Below, piece after piece: positions 17,137 to 26,774 of a DNA stretch of 64,000 nt. The notes beneath the pieces were generated by a model that did no database searches, had not been told where the DNA came from, and saw nothing but the letters and a program-made list of their open reading frames with translations. Within the stretch, counting starts at the first letter, position 1. Every line of letters begins with the position of its first letter. The translations under genes were made by a program, and so were the position numbers. The DNA is from Gammaproteobacteria bacterium (GTDB lineage: Bacteria > Pseudomonadota > Gammaproteobacteria > Pseudomonadales > Azotimanducaceae), in the NCBI GenBank assembly GCA_003247835.1, contig QJYB01000047.1, positions 1 to 64,000 on the forward strand. Reading direction: 5' to 3'.

Positions 17137-18205
17137 GGAAACCGTCTCTCCGGAAATCGTCGACAGAGCCCGGAAGATGGTGGACCGGGCCATTCAGCGC
17201 AACATCAAGGGCCTCGAATTTCTTGCCGCTCCGCCCATCAAGGTGGGGATGACGCCGAAGGACGTCCTCTACGAGCGTGGCACGCTCCGGCTGTATCACT
17301 ATCACCCGCTCTCGGACGAGGTCTACCGCGTCCCTGTGCTCATGGTGATGGCCACCACCAACAAGGCCTACATCTTCGATCTGGCGCCCGGCCAGAGCAT
17401 GGTGGAGTTCCTGCTGAAGGAAGGTTTCGACGTCTACGTGATCGACTGGGAGCCACCTACTCCCGAAGAGCGGAGCCTGACGCTGGAGGACTACACGCAG
17501 GATTTCCTGCCTTCCTGCGTCGAGGAGGTGCTCGAGGACTCGGGGCAGCCGGACCTGTCCATCGTCGGCTACTGCATGGGTGGGGTGCTGTCGCTCATCT
17601 ATGCGGCCAGCCACACGGATGGACCCCTGAAGAACCTGGCCTGCCTGACCACTCCCGTGGACTGGTCGGAGATGGGGCTGACGAGAATCTGGTCCGACGA
17701 GAAGCATTTCGACGTGGACCGCCTTGTCGATACGCTCGGGATCATCCCGAAAGATTTCATCGCAGCGTCTTTCGAGATGCTTCGTCCCGCCCAGAAGACG
17801 GCAGGTCAGATCCGAGTCTGGGAGCAGATGTGGAACGACGACTTCGTGGCGTCCTACCGCGCCTTCGATCGCTGGGGCAACGAAACCCTGCCGCTCGCCG
17901 GAGAGTATTTCCGGGACACGACGAAGGAGCTGATGTGGGCCAACAAGCTCTATAAAGGCACCCTCAAGATCGGGGGCCGGACGGCCAAGCTCTCCGACAT
18001 CACGGTGCCGCTGTTCACCGCACTGGCGGAGCACGATCACATCGTTTCCTACAAGGCGAGCAAGCCGCTGATGGAGCTGGTGGGCTCGACCGACAAGGAG
18101 GAGGTGATTCTGAAAGGCGGCCACGTCAGCCTCATCGCCGGCCCGAATGCGGCGCGCAGGATGTGGCCGAGGCTCGCCGCATGGCTGGGAGAGCGTTCCG
18201 TATGA
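17129..18205 (+). CDS. phaC: Class III poly(R)-hydroxyalkanoate synthase PhaC
   Basis: MAEETVSPEIVDRARKMVDRAIQR; lipase-like box GYCMGG; DVYVIDWEPP; LAEHDHIVSYKAS. Confidence 0.85.
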   Translation: MAEETVSPEIVDRARKMVDRAIQRNIKGLEFLAAPPIKVGMTPKDVLYERGTLRLYHYHPLSDEVYRVPVLMVMATTNKAYIFDLAPGQSMVEFLLKEGFDVYVIDWEPPTPEERSLTLEDYTQDFLPSCVEEVLEDSGQPDLSIVGYCMGGVLSLIYAASHTDGPLKNLACLTTPVDWSEMGLTRIWSDEKHFDVDRLVDTLGIIPKDFIAASFEMLRPAQKTAGQIRVWEQMWNDDFVASYRAFDRWGNETLPLAGEYFRDTTKELMWANKLYKGTLKIGGRTAKLSDITVPLFTALAEHDHIVSYKASKPLMELVGSTDKEEVILKGGHVSLIAGPNAARRMWPRLAAWLGERSV

Positions 18206-18792
18206 CCGAATCCACGCGATATCCGCGCACCGTCGAGATCAAGGACGGCAACGCGATACTGAACCTGATGACACCGGCCGTGGAGGCGGAAGTGCTCGCG
18301 TTCGCTCAGACACTGCCGCCGCACGATCTGCTCTTTCTGCGTCGCGACATCACCGAACCGAAGGTCATGGCCGCCTGGGCGCGACAGATCGAGAGCGGCG
18401 AGATCACGAGCCTGCTGGCCCGGGACGAAAGCGGCCAGATTCTCGGCTGCACGGCGGTTGTCACCGACGAGCACAGCTGGTCGCCGCATCTCGGTGAGCT
18501 GCGGGTGCTGGTCGCCCCGGCCGGCAAGGACCGGGGACTCGGCCGGCATCTGATTCAGGAGAGCTTTCTCATCGCCCTGGGGCTCGGCCTGGAGAAGCTC
18601 ACGGCTCAGATGACCCCGGACCAGACCGGTGCCATCGCCGTCTTCGAAGAGATGGGCTTCACGGCCGAAGCCCTGTTGAAGGATCACGTCATCGACCAGG
18701 CGGGAGAAAAGCACGACATCGTCATACTGTCTCACGACGTGGCGAGTTTTCAGTCGAAGATGCAGGCCTGGGGGATCACCGACCTTTACTGA
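18202..18792 (+). CDS. GNAT-family N-acetyltransferase
   Basis: ATGA overlap with phaC; ELRVLVAPAGKDRGLGRHLIQESFLIA acetyl-CoA motif. Confidence 0.75.
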   Translation: MTESTRYPRTVEIKDGNAILNLMTPAVEAEVLAFAQTLPPHDLLFLRRDITEPKVMAAWARQIESGEITSLLARDESGQILGCTAVVTDEHSWSPHLGELRVLVAPAGKDRGLGRHLIQESFLIALGLGLEKLTAQMTPDQTGAIAVFEEMGFTAEALLKDHVIDQAGEKHDIVILSHDVASFQSKMQAWGITDLY

Positions 18793-18881
18793 CCACCTGA
18801 CAGCACCGAGGCGCGATCACTCGAACCTGCAATCGCGGGTTTTCTACACTCAACTATCCTTTCGAGAGCCAGGGAGGCCTC

Positions 18882-19451
18882 ATGACATTTCTTCGAGCCT
18901 GTATCGTTTCCGTAGTCGTCGTACTGGCAGGTCATGCCAGTGCCGTGGAGCCGACCGTGAACGACTTTTCGTGCATCCGCGACATGACCCCGGTGCGTGG
19001 CTTTTACGTGGACAACCTCGATGGTGACCTCGCAGCAACGGTGGCCGTCGCCGAAGCCGGTCAGGGTACCTACCCCACCGGCTCCGTGGTTCAGCTCGTG
19101 CCCACGGAAGTCATGGTGAAGCGGGAGGCGGGCTTCAACCCGGCAACGAAAGACTGGGAGTTCATCGAGCTGGACGTCTCCGCGGATGGCACCGCAATCC
19201 GGGCACGGGGCTTCGCCGAGGTGGTGAACCGGTTCGGTGGCAACTGCTTCGCCTGTCATGTCAAAGCCCGTCCGGAGTTCGACATGATCTGTGAGCAGAA
19301 TCACGGCTGCGATCCGATCCCGCTGACCGCGGTAATGGTCAAAGCCATTCAGAAGACGGATCCCCGTTGCGACGCGGTGGCGCTCACGCCGGAAGAGTCG
19401 GCAGCGCTGCAGGCGCTGATGAGCGCGACGGCGACACCGTCCAGCGACTGA
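18882..19451 (+). CDS. Secreted monoheme c-type cytochrome-like protein
   Basis: Signal peptide MTFLRACIVSVVVVLAGHASA; single CFACH (CXXCH) heme motif. Confidence 0.65.
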   Translation: MTFLRACIVSVVVVLAGHASAVEPTVNDFSCIRDMTPVRGFYVDNLDGDLAATVAVAEAGQGTYPTGSVVQLVPTEVMVKREAGFNPATKDWEFIELDVSADGTAIRARGFAEVVNRFGGNCFACHVKARPEFDMICEQNHGCDPIPLTAVMVKAIQKTDPRCDAVALTPEESAALQALMSATATPSSD

Positions 19452-19465
19452 GGGAGGAATAACAG

Positions 19466-20452
19466 ATGAACGACGAGTTGATGCACCCCGTTGGTGATGA
19501 CCCGGCGTGGAGCGAGAGTTACTACTTCAATTTCGTCGATCCGTCCTCGAAGCTCGGCATGTTCACCCGCATGGGCTTCCGTCCGGGCAACGGCTGGGCC
19601 GATGCGCTGCACGTGATCTATCTCGAGGGAAAACGGGTCGCGTTCACCTACGGACGACGGAACATCGAAAAGGACCTGACCCTCTACAACGGCGACCTGA
19701 GCGCCGGTGATCTGACCATTATCTGCGAGAAGCCCCACGAGCTGTGGCGGATCCGATACGACGGTTCTGCCCAGGACATCGCCGATGCCGCCATCCTGCT
19801 GGAACGCAGCAAGTCACGTCCGGCGGGCTGGTTCAAGCCCGCCACACTCGCCATGGACGTGACGTTCGACTGCCTGACGGCGCCCCACTATGCCGCCAGC
19901 GGCGTCCGCGGACACTTCGAACAGAGTGGCCGGGTCAGGGGATCCATCACGCTCGGCGAAGAGCGCTGGACTGTGGACGGCTACGGCGTGCGCGACAAGT
20001 CCTGGGGTCCGCGGGACTGGGGCGCTGGCGATCGGAGCAGCATGCCGAAAAGCAGCGAACGATCCGGACCTGCACCCTTCGTCAACTGGTTCTCAATGAA
20101 CTTCGGCGACTACGCTGCCATGGGTGGCTCCTGCTTCCGCCACGCGGACGGCGTCATCCGCGGCGAAGGCTGGTTGCAGCGGGGAGGTACTTCGGGCGCA
20201 TTGAAGAACGTCGTCATCGAAACGGACTACGAGCCCGACTCGCTCATCCACCGGGCCGTCCGGCTCACCGCAGAAACGGAGGACGGCGAGTCGATCCGGA
20301 TCGACGGTGACGTGCTCAGTGTCTGTCCGACCAAGATTCCCATGCCTGGCGGGGCCACCTTCGTCAACGAGGGGCTCGCCGAATTCCGCTGGGGGGACCG
20401 CACCGGCTATGGCATAGCCGAGCACTGGCACGCCGTCTCACTGGCCGGCTGA
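19466..20452 (+). CDS. Conserved hypothetical protein, possibly CrtC/DUF7064-like
   Basis: 328 aa; GYGVRDKSWGPRDWG pattern seen in hydroxyneurosporene-synthase-like proteins. Confidence 0.55.
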   Translation: MNDELMHPVGDDPAWSESYYFNFVDPSSKLGMFTRMGFRPGNGWADALHVIYLEGKRVAFTYGRRNIEKDLTLYNGDLSAGDLTIICEKPHELWRIRYDGSAQDIADAAILLERSKSRPAGWFKPATLAMDVTFDCLTAPHYAASGVRGHFEQSGRVRGSITLGEERWTVDGYGVRDKSWGPRDWGAGDRSSMPKSSERSGPAPFVNWFSMNFGDYAAMGGSCFRHADGVIRGEGWLQRGGTSGALKNVVIETDYEPDSLIHRAVRLTAETEDGESIRIDGDVLSVCPTKIPMPGGATFVNEGLAEFRWGDRTGYGIAEHWHAVSLAG

Positions 20453-20469
20453 ACACAAGGGAGCAACTC

Positions 20470-21273
20470 ATGATGCTCGTCTACGACCATCCACTCTCCC
20501 CCTACGGCCAGAAGGTGAAGATCGCCCTTGCCGAGAAAGGTGTACCTTTCGAAACCCGGCTTCCCGACGCCATCGGCAGCGGCGCGTCATCGGGGGAGTT
20601 TCAACTGGCGAGCCCGCGCGGCGAGGTACCGGCACTGATTGACGGCGACGCCCACGTCTTCGATTCCACCATCATCCTCGAGTACATCGAGGAGCGCTGG
20701 CCTGAGCCGCCCCTGCTGCCTGCGGCGCCACTGGAACGGGCCCGGGTACGGATGCTCGAGGATGTGATGGATACGCATTTCGAGGCAATCACCTGGGGGC
20801 TGTCCGAGCTCCGGAACTTCGGCCGCGGCGAGGGGCCACTCGCCGAGGGCATGTTCGAACGCGGGCTTTCGCAGCTCGCGCGCTGGTTCGACTGGCTCGC
20901 CGGCGAGCTCGGCAGCCGCACGTGGTTCAATGGCGAGCGGTTCGGCTGGGCCGATCTCTGCGTGGTGCCCTTTGTCAACGGCGCCGTGGGGTTCGGGGCT
21001 GCGCCCACGGGCGCGCTGGCCGGCTGGCTGGACCGGGCAAACGCCCGGCCGAGCGTCATCGCCTGCACCAGGGCCGCTGCCGCGGTGGCGTTCGACAGCG
21101 AAGCCGTCAGTCTCGATGCGGTCCGCAATGCCATGGAACAGGGGCTCTTCAAGCGCGAGTACCGGGACCATCGACTGGAGTGGATGGTGAAGTCCGGCGG
21201 GCTCGAGATCGTTGCCGACGGACTGACGAAATCCAATATCCGCTTCATCGATCCCTTCCCCGTCCAGACATAA
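20470..21273 (+). CDS. Glutathione S-transferase family protein
   Basis: MLVYDHPLSPYGQKVKIALAEKGVPFE thioredoxin-like N-terminus; DSTIILEYIEERWP. Confidence 0.85.
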   Translation: MMLVYDHPLSPYGQKVKIALAEKGVPFETRLPDAIGSGASSGEFQLASPRGEVPALIDGDAHVFDSTIILEYIEERWPEPPLLPAAPLERARVRMLEDVMDTHFEAITWGLSELRNFGRGEGPLAEGMFERGLSQLARWFDWLAGELGSRTWFNGERFGWADLCVVPFVNGAVGFGAAPTGALAGWLDRANARPSVIACTRAAAAVAFDSEAVSLDAVRNAMEQGLFKREYRDHRLEWMVKSGGLEIVADGLTKSNIRFIDPFPVQT

Positions 21274-21313
21274 CATCAGGTTATACATCATGCCGTCATA
21301 GGCATTAGACACT

Positions 21314-23005
21314 ATGTCGGCCTTGCTGCAGGATACCGCTCCTGTCAGCCAACCGGGGGAGCGGACGTTGAACTATGACATCGTGATTCGTGGCGGTACC
21401 GTGGTCGACGGCACCGGGGCAGAGCCGTTCGTCGCCGACGTCGCCATCCGCGACGGATTCATCGCCGCTGTCGGCGAGGTGCCGGAGCGCGGTGCCGAGG
21501 AAATCGACGCCAGCGGGCAGATCGTCAGCCCCGGATTCATCGACATCCATACCCATCTGGACGCTCAGATCGGCTGGGACCCGGACATGACCCCGGTCAG
21601 CTGGCACGGGGTGACAACAGCGCTGATCGGCAACTGCGGCATGACCTTCGCGCCCTGCCGGCCCGCCGATCGGCCGCTCCTCGCCGGCATGATGGAGACA
21701 GTGGAAGACATTCCCAAGGACGCCATCCTCGGCGGTCTGGCCTGGGACTGGGAGCAGTATCCCGAGTATCTGGACTCCATCGAGCGCCTGGGCACGGCGG
21801 TGAACGTGGCGGGTCTGGTTGGCCATGCTGCCGTGCGCTACTACGTCATGGGTGAGCGGTCCTTCGACGACCAGGCCACGCCTGCGGAACTCGAGGAGAT
21901 GACGCGCATCGTCGCGAACGCCGTGGAGAACGGCGCCTGGGGCTTCTCGACCAACCGCTTCGCGCCCCATGTTGCACCGGACGGCCGCTCGATCCCGGGC
22001 ACGTTTGCCGACGTGCGCGAGCTGGAGCGCATTGCCCAGGTCGTCTCACCCCGGGGCGGACTGATGCAGCTCGTCGGCGCCGACTTCGCCTGCCTCGAGG
22101 CCATCGGCGATACGCCAAGCGCACGGGTGCTGTTCAGCTACGGCACCAGCGGCGCCCCTGGTGCCGGCCGCGAAGCCGCCGCACGACTCGATGCCCTCTG
22201 CGAGGGCCGGGACGTCACCGCCATTTCCCACGTCCGCGGCTCGGGTTACATGTTCGGCCTGCAGGCCGGGCTGCCGTTCCGCGGCGATGCCTGGCAGGCG
22301 CTGTACGAGCAGGGCCTGAACGGACGTCTGGCAGCCATCCGCGACGCCGATTTCGCCGCACGACTGGTCGAGGAGGCTCGCGATCCGGGCTGCGCGCGCG
22401 TCCCGGTGAACGAGGTCTACTTCCTGGGCAACGGATCGACACCGGACTATCTCAACACGGTCAGTCTCACCGACGAGGCGGAAGCGGCGGGCGAGCACTG
22501 GGCCGAAACCTTTCTGCGTCTGTCGCGCGACACAGACGGCCGCGGTCTGTTCCTGTACCGCATGTTCTCCAAGGACATCGACGAGCAGGCGGATCTGTTC
22601 AGAAGCGCTCACATCTATCCGGGCCTGGGCGACGCGGGCGCGCACGTGGCCCAGGTGATGGACGCCGGCTGGTCGAGCTTTCTGCTGTCCTACTGGACCC
22701 GGGAACGGGGCGCGTTCAGCCTGCCGGAGGTCATTCAGAAGATGACGTCAGGTCCGGCACGCGTGGTCGGGCTGACGGACCGCGGTACTCTCGCCGTGGG
22801 TCAGCGGGCGGACGTCAACGTCTTCGATCTCGCATCGGTGAGCGAGCGTCAACCGGAGCTGGTGCACGACTTTCCGAACGGCGCACCACGCTACATCCAG
22901 AGGTCCAACGGCTTCAAAGCCACCATCGTCAACGGCGTCGTCAGTCTGCGTGACGGCGAGCTCACGGGTAACCGCGCAGGTCACGTCCTGCGCCACAGCG
23001 CCTGA
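21314..23005 (+). CDS. Amidohydrolase family protein (N-acyl-D-amino-acid deacylase-like)
   Basis: VIRGGTVVDGTGAEPFVADVAI, GFIDIHTHLDAQ; C-terminal GDAGAHV and adenine-deaminase-like tail. Confidence 0.8.
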   Translation: MSALLQDTAPVSQPGERTLNYDIVIRGGTVVDGTGAEPFVADVAIRDGFIAAVGEVPERGAEEIDASGQIVSPGFIDIHTHLDAQIGWDPDMTPVSWHGVTTALIGNCGMTFAPCRPADRPLLAGMMETVEDIPKDAILGGLAWDWEQYPEYLDSIERLGTAVNVAGLVGHAAVRYYVMGERSFDDQATPAELEEMTRIVANAVENGAWGFSTNRFAPHVAPDGRSIPGTFADVRELERIAQVVSPRGGLMQLVGADFACLEAIGDTPSARVLFSYGTSGAPGAGREAAARLDALCEGRDVTAISHVRGSGYMFGLQAGLPFRGDAWQALYEQGLNGRLAAIRDADFAARLVEEARDPGCARVPVNEVYFLGNGSTPDYLNTVSLTDEAEAAGEHWAETFLRLSRDTDGRGLFLYRMFSKDIDEQADLFRSAHIYPGLGDAGAHVAQVMDAGWSSFLLSYWTRERGAFSLPEVIQKMTSGPARVVGLTDRGTLAVGQRADVNVFDLASVSERQPELVHDFPNGAPRYIQRSNGFKATIVNGVVSLRDGELTGNRAGHVLRHSA

Positions 23006-23024
23006 TCTACATCCGGTGCTGCCG

Positions 23025-23053
23025 ACGCCGGCCTCGCGCCGGCGTTTTTTTTT
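23025..23053 (+). terminator. Rho-independent terminator
   Basis: 8-bp stem ACGCCGGC/GCCGGCGT, 5-nt loop, followed by a run of T. Confidence 0.85.
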
Positions 23054-23086
23054 ACGTCCACGAAACGATTCGCAGGCAGACGCGGC

Positions 23087-23269
23087 CTACTCCTCCGCCG
23101 GCGCGTCTTTCTTACTCCCCTTCGCCGGCTTCTCTTCCTCGCTGGAGCCGCTCTGCTTCAGCAGATCGCTCATGGACCGGTTGGCGAAGCCACTCTGGGT
23201 AGTACCCCCGACCCGGGCGGTCGTGCGCCGCTTCTTCAACTTGCGCGGCTTGTCGCCCTGATTGCTCAT
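23087..23269 (-). CDS. Small hypothetical Lys-rich protein
   Basis: 60 aa MSNQGDKPRKLKKRRTTARVGGTTQSGFANRSMSDLLKQSGSSEEEKPAKGSKKDAPAEE; divergent from surE. Confidence 0.5.
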   Translation of the reverse strand: MSNQGDKPRKLKKRRTTARVGGTTQSGFANRSMSDLLKQSGSSEEEKPAKGSKKDAPAEE

Positions 23270-23339
23270 GTCGTCACTTCCTGACTGTGGCCCCCCAAGG
23301 TAATCGGTTACGCTCACCGCTTCCATCTGGGACCCGTCC

Positions 23340-24098
23340 ATGCGCATTCTGCTGACCAACGACGACAGCCACGACTCTCCCCTGTTTCTGCTCGCCATCC
23401 GCATCCTCCAGGCCCACGGCGAGCTCACCGTGGTGGTGCCTGCCCAGGAACAGAGCTGGAAAGGCAAATCCATGACCCGATTCGGCGAGCTCTATGTCGA
23501 CCGCATCGACCTGCACGGTACCGCCGCCTGGAGCGTTTCCGGCACGCCGGCAGACTGCGTCAACCTGGCCATCTACAACCTGATGGACACCCCGCCCGAC
23601 GCGGTCGTTTCCGGCATCAACATCGGCATCAACACCGGTCTCGGGTTCTTCATGGCGTCGGGCACCCTGGGCGCCTGCTTCGAGGCGAACATCGCCCGCA
23701 TTCCCGCCTTCGCCCTCTCCCAGGCGCTCACCGGGGAGGACTTCCGCCGCTGGTACACGGAGCGTGCCTTCAGTCCGTCGACACTCGAGCGCATGTCCGC
23801 GGCGACCGAAAAGCTGCTGCCCAGTATCTGGTCAGAATACGTGGAGACGACGCGCGAGCCGGTCACCTGGAGCTTCAACCTGCCCGATCCCTGCCGGGAC
23901 TTCGACATCATCCGCACCCGGCTCGGCCGAACCTTCTACCGGCAGTGCTTCTCGCGGCGGGGAGATCAGTACTTCCACGATCTGCAACCTTTCGATGTTG
24001 ACAAAGAAACGGACACAGATCAGCAGGTGGTGAGCCGCGGCCGGGTCAGTGCCACACGCATCGACCTGGCCGTGATCGGACAGTCGCTCGGCGACTGA
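23340..24098 (+). CDS. surE: 5'/3'-nucleotidase SurE
   Basis: MRILLTNDDSHDSPL, SVSGTPADCVNLAIYNLM, VVSGINIGINTG. Confidence 0.9.
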   Translation: MRILLTNDDSHDSPLFLLAIRILQAHGELTVVVPAQEQSWKGKSMTRFGELYVDRIDLHGTAAWSVSGTPADCVNLAIYNLMDTPPDAVVSGINIGINTGLGFFMASGTLGACFEANIARIPAFALSQALTGEDFRRWYTERAFSPSTLERMSAATEKLLPSIWSEYVETTREPVTWSFNLPDPCRDFDIIRTRLGRTFYRQCFSRRGDQYFHDLQPFDVDKETDTDQQVVSRGRVSATRIDLAVIGQSLGD

Positions 24099-24106
24099 GC
24101 TCCGGC

Positions 24107-24652
24107 GTGGCGCTGAAACCCACCATCTATAAATTTGCCGTCACCCTGGCCGACATCGATCGCGCCCGCTACGAGGATCTCGCCCTGACGGTGGCACTGC
24201 ATCCTTCCGAGACCCCGGAACGCATGCTGGTACGGGTGCTGGCCCGCTGCCTCGAGGATGAGGAGGATCTGACGTTCACCGGCGGCCTCAGCGAGACAGA
24301 CACGCCGGATCTGTGGCGTCGGCGTCCCGACGGCCGGGTGGCAACCTGGATCGAGGTGGGCGAACCATCGGCAGGCCGGCTGCGCAAGGCGACGCGTCTG
24401 GCGGAGCGGGTGATCGTCTACAGCTTCAACAGCCGTTCCGACGTCTGGTGGCGGGATGTGAGTGCGGATATGGAATCGGGCAAGGCAACCGTCTACCGGC
24501 TGAGCTGGCCGGACGTACGCCTGCTTACGCCCCTCGCCGAACGGACCGCCGCGTTCTCTGTCACGATCGCCCGCCCCACCGTGCTCATTGCCGGCGCACC
24601 GGGCGAGTTCACCCTGCAGATAGAAACGCTGACCGACGTACGCGGCGACTGA
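24107..24652 (+). CDS. yaeQ: YaeQ family protein
   Basis: MALKPTIYKFAVTLADIDRARYEDLALTVALHPSETPERMLVRVLA and C-terminal YSFN..WW. Confidence 0.9.
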   Translation: MALKPTIYKFAVTLADIDRARYEDLALTVALHPSETPERMLVRVLARCLEDEEDLTFTGGLSETDTPDLWRRRPDGRVATWIEVGEPSAGRLRKATRLAERVIVYSFNSRSDVWWRDVSADMESGKATVYRLSWPDVRLLTPLAERTAAFSVTIARPTVLIAGAPGEFTLQIETLTDVRGD

Positions 24653-24661
24653 CGCGCTGCG

Positions 24662-26131
24662 CTAGCGGACGAAGCGGTGGTACTCGATACCGGCGTCCGC
24701 CAGCGGACCGTCACTGCGTTCACCGATGTGGGAGACGACGAACTCGCCGGACCGGCTGCGCTCGATGTCGAGATAACCGCCGGCGTGCAGAATCTCGTAC
24801 TGCTCTCTATCGATGGGCACCACGTCGGCAAGCGACTGCGCCACGCCGATCCGGGATGCCGCCTCCGCCCAACCGGGCACCACGTGCATGGGAATGGCCT
24901 CCGCGGCATCACCACTGCCGTAGCCGATCATCAGCAGCTCCTTACCGGTGAGATCTTCATCCCGGTTGAGCGCATCTTCGAAACCGGCGGCTAGCCACGC
25001 CGGCAGTGAGGCGGTGTAGAGGTTGCCGAGCTCGGATACGGCTTCTGCGCCGAGACGCAGCTTGTGGCCCACCACCGCGCCGAACATCTCCGTGGCGCGG
25101 AAGGAGCGCAGTACGCTCATGGTTTTCGGGAAGGGATCCACGTCCGGCGCCTGAGGGGTCGGTGTCGCCTCGCCGATGGCGGGATGGCTACGCATCTCCT
25201 CACGCACGGCCTCGAGAGACTCACCCGCCAGCTCGCAGTAACGAGCAAGCTCGGCAATATCTTCCGCCGGGCCTTCGCCCAGCGCGAACAGGTAGGCCAG
25301 CGCGAGGCCGGTCTCAGGCATCCGCTGGTAGGGCCGATGCATGAAGATCGCTTCCACATTACGCAGATAGTCGGCGGCGGAGACATCCATTTTCCGGAAC
25401 ATGTCTCTCAGCGCGACCACCGTCGCGTCCAGGTAGCAGGCGGACGAGTATGGCCCGTTGAACAGCGGGAAATCGTTCAGATGGCCGAGATGGCCAGGTG
25501 TGGTTTCGTTGAAACGCAGAAACGGCTTGCGGAAATCGAAGGTCCGGTAATCGGACGACTTGCCGGTGTGCTCGAGCGAGAGGGTCGCCAGGCGCGGATT
25601 TTCCTCGATCAGCATCGCGACCGCCCCCGCACCCTGTGTCTGCTCACCGGTGCTGCCGCGCTCGTACTGGGCCAGATCCGCACTCACCACGATGGCCTGA
25701 TCGCCAGCGCCATCCGTGGCCAGATAACGCAGCGCGCCCTTGATGGCGTAGACCCCGCCAAGACAGGCGTGCTTGAACTCCGGCACCTCACAGGCCCGCG
25801 GCAGCACGGGCAGACCCAGCGTCCGGAGCCCGTCATTGACCATGCCCTTGATGATCACCGCACCCGCGGAGTTGTCGGTGCTCGACTCGGTGCCGAAGCC
25901 GAGATAGGTCACCCGGCCGGGATCGATGTCGTAGTTGCGGATCAGCCGCAGCACTGCGGTGGCGGCCAGGGTATAGACACTCTGCTCGGGTCCCCGCATA
26001 CGGAATCCCCGTCCGACGACGGTGCGTATCTTTTCGGGGTTGTTGCCTGTCCATTCGGACCAGGCATCGAGGCAGACTCGGTAAGGGGGAAAGTAGGCAG
26101 CGAAGCCGCTGACACCAGTGGGCGTGCTCAT
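24662..26131 (-). CDS. Hydroxymethylglutaryl-CoA synthase-like thiolase-fold protein
   Basis: MSTPTGVSGFAAYFPPYRVCLDAWSEWTG; active-site-like FKHACLGGVYAIKGALRY; VTYLGFGTESSTDNS. Confidence 0.75.
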   Translation of the reverse strand: MSTPTGVSGFAAYFPPYRVCLDAWSEWTGNNPEKIRTVVGRGFRMRGPEQSVYTLAATAVLRLIRNYDIDPGRVTYLGFGTESSTDNSAGAVIIKGMVNDGLRTLGLPVLPRACEVPEFKHACLGGVYAIKGALRYLATDGAGDQAIVVSADLAQYERGSTGEQTQGAGAVAMLIEENPRLATLSLEHTGKSSDYRTFDFRKPFLRFNETTPGHLGHLNDFPLFNGPYSSACYLDATVVALRDMFRKMDVSAADYLRNVEAIFMHRPYQRMPETGLALAYLFALGEGPAEDIAELARYCELAGESLEAVREEMRSHPAIGEATPTPQAPDVDPFPKTMSVLRSFRATEMFGAVVGHKLRLGAEAVSELGNLYTASLPAWLAAGFEDALNRDEDLTGKELLMIGYGSGDAAEAIPMHVVPGWAEAASRIGVAQSLADVVPIDREQYEILHAGGYLDIERSRSGEFVVSHIGERSDGPLADAGIEYHRFVR

Positions 26132-26295
26132 CCGTCGATCCGTTTCCTCGGCGGTGCGCAGTCTAACCGCTTCACCCGCAGTGGTGCACCCCGACCGGCC
26201 GATGTCCGATTTGCGGGTACCCGGCAGGCCCTCATGACACCACGTTGTCACCAGACGACGGTTAAGCTGCTTCTCCCACATCACGGAGAGAGCAG

Positions 26296-26673
26296 ATGGG
26301 CGCACTGGAAGTCGGACAGAAAATGGTCGATCTGGTGAATCAGGGACGGGAAGGCGAAGCGGCCTTCGTCCGGGACTACTACGCAGACGACATCGTCTCC
26401 ATCGAGGGTCAGGGTTCGGAGGACATGCCCGCCCGGATCCAGGGCATCGACGCGGTGCATGGCAAGCACGACTGGTGGTATGCGAATCACACGGTGCACG
26501 GCACCAGCGCCGAAGGTCCCTTCATCGGGCATCGAGCCGATCAGTTCGTGGTCCGGTTCACCATGGACCTGACCCCCACAGGTGGCGAGCGCAGCCAGAT
26601 GACCGAAGTAGGCCTCTACACAGTGAAAAACGACAGGATCGTTCAGGAGGAGTATCTCTACCTGATGGGGTGA
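26296..26673 (+). CDS. SnoaL/NTF2-like protein
   Basis: 125 aa, DLVNQGREGEAAFVRDYYADDIVSIEG .. EVGLYTVKNDRIVQEEYLYL. Confidence 0.75.
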   Translation: MGALEVGQKMVDLVNQGREGEAAFVRDYYADDIVSIEGQGSEDMPARIQGIDAVHGKHDWWYANHTVHGTSAEGPFIGHRADQFVVRFTMDLTPTGGERSQMTEVGLYTVKNDRIVQEEYLYLMG

Positions 26674-26774
26674 GACGCTCTGTTTCCTGGGCTGACACCC
26701 CGGATCAGGCGCGAGGTTGCATCCCCCGCGCCACGGGCGCAGGCTGAGCGCTCGATTCTGGAGGAGCGCGAGCC

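Noticed and set aside
16910-18124. 404-aa minus-strand ORF
   Set aside because: Antisense of phaE-like/phaC; no domain support
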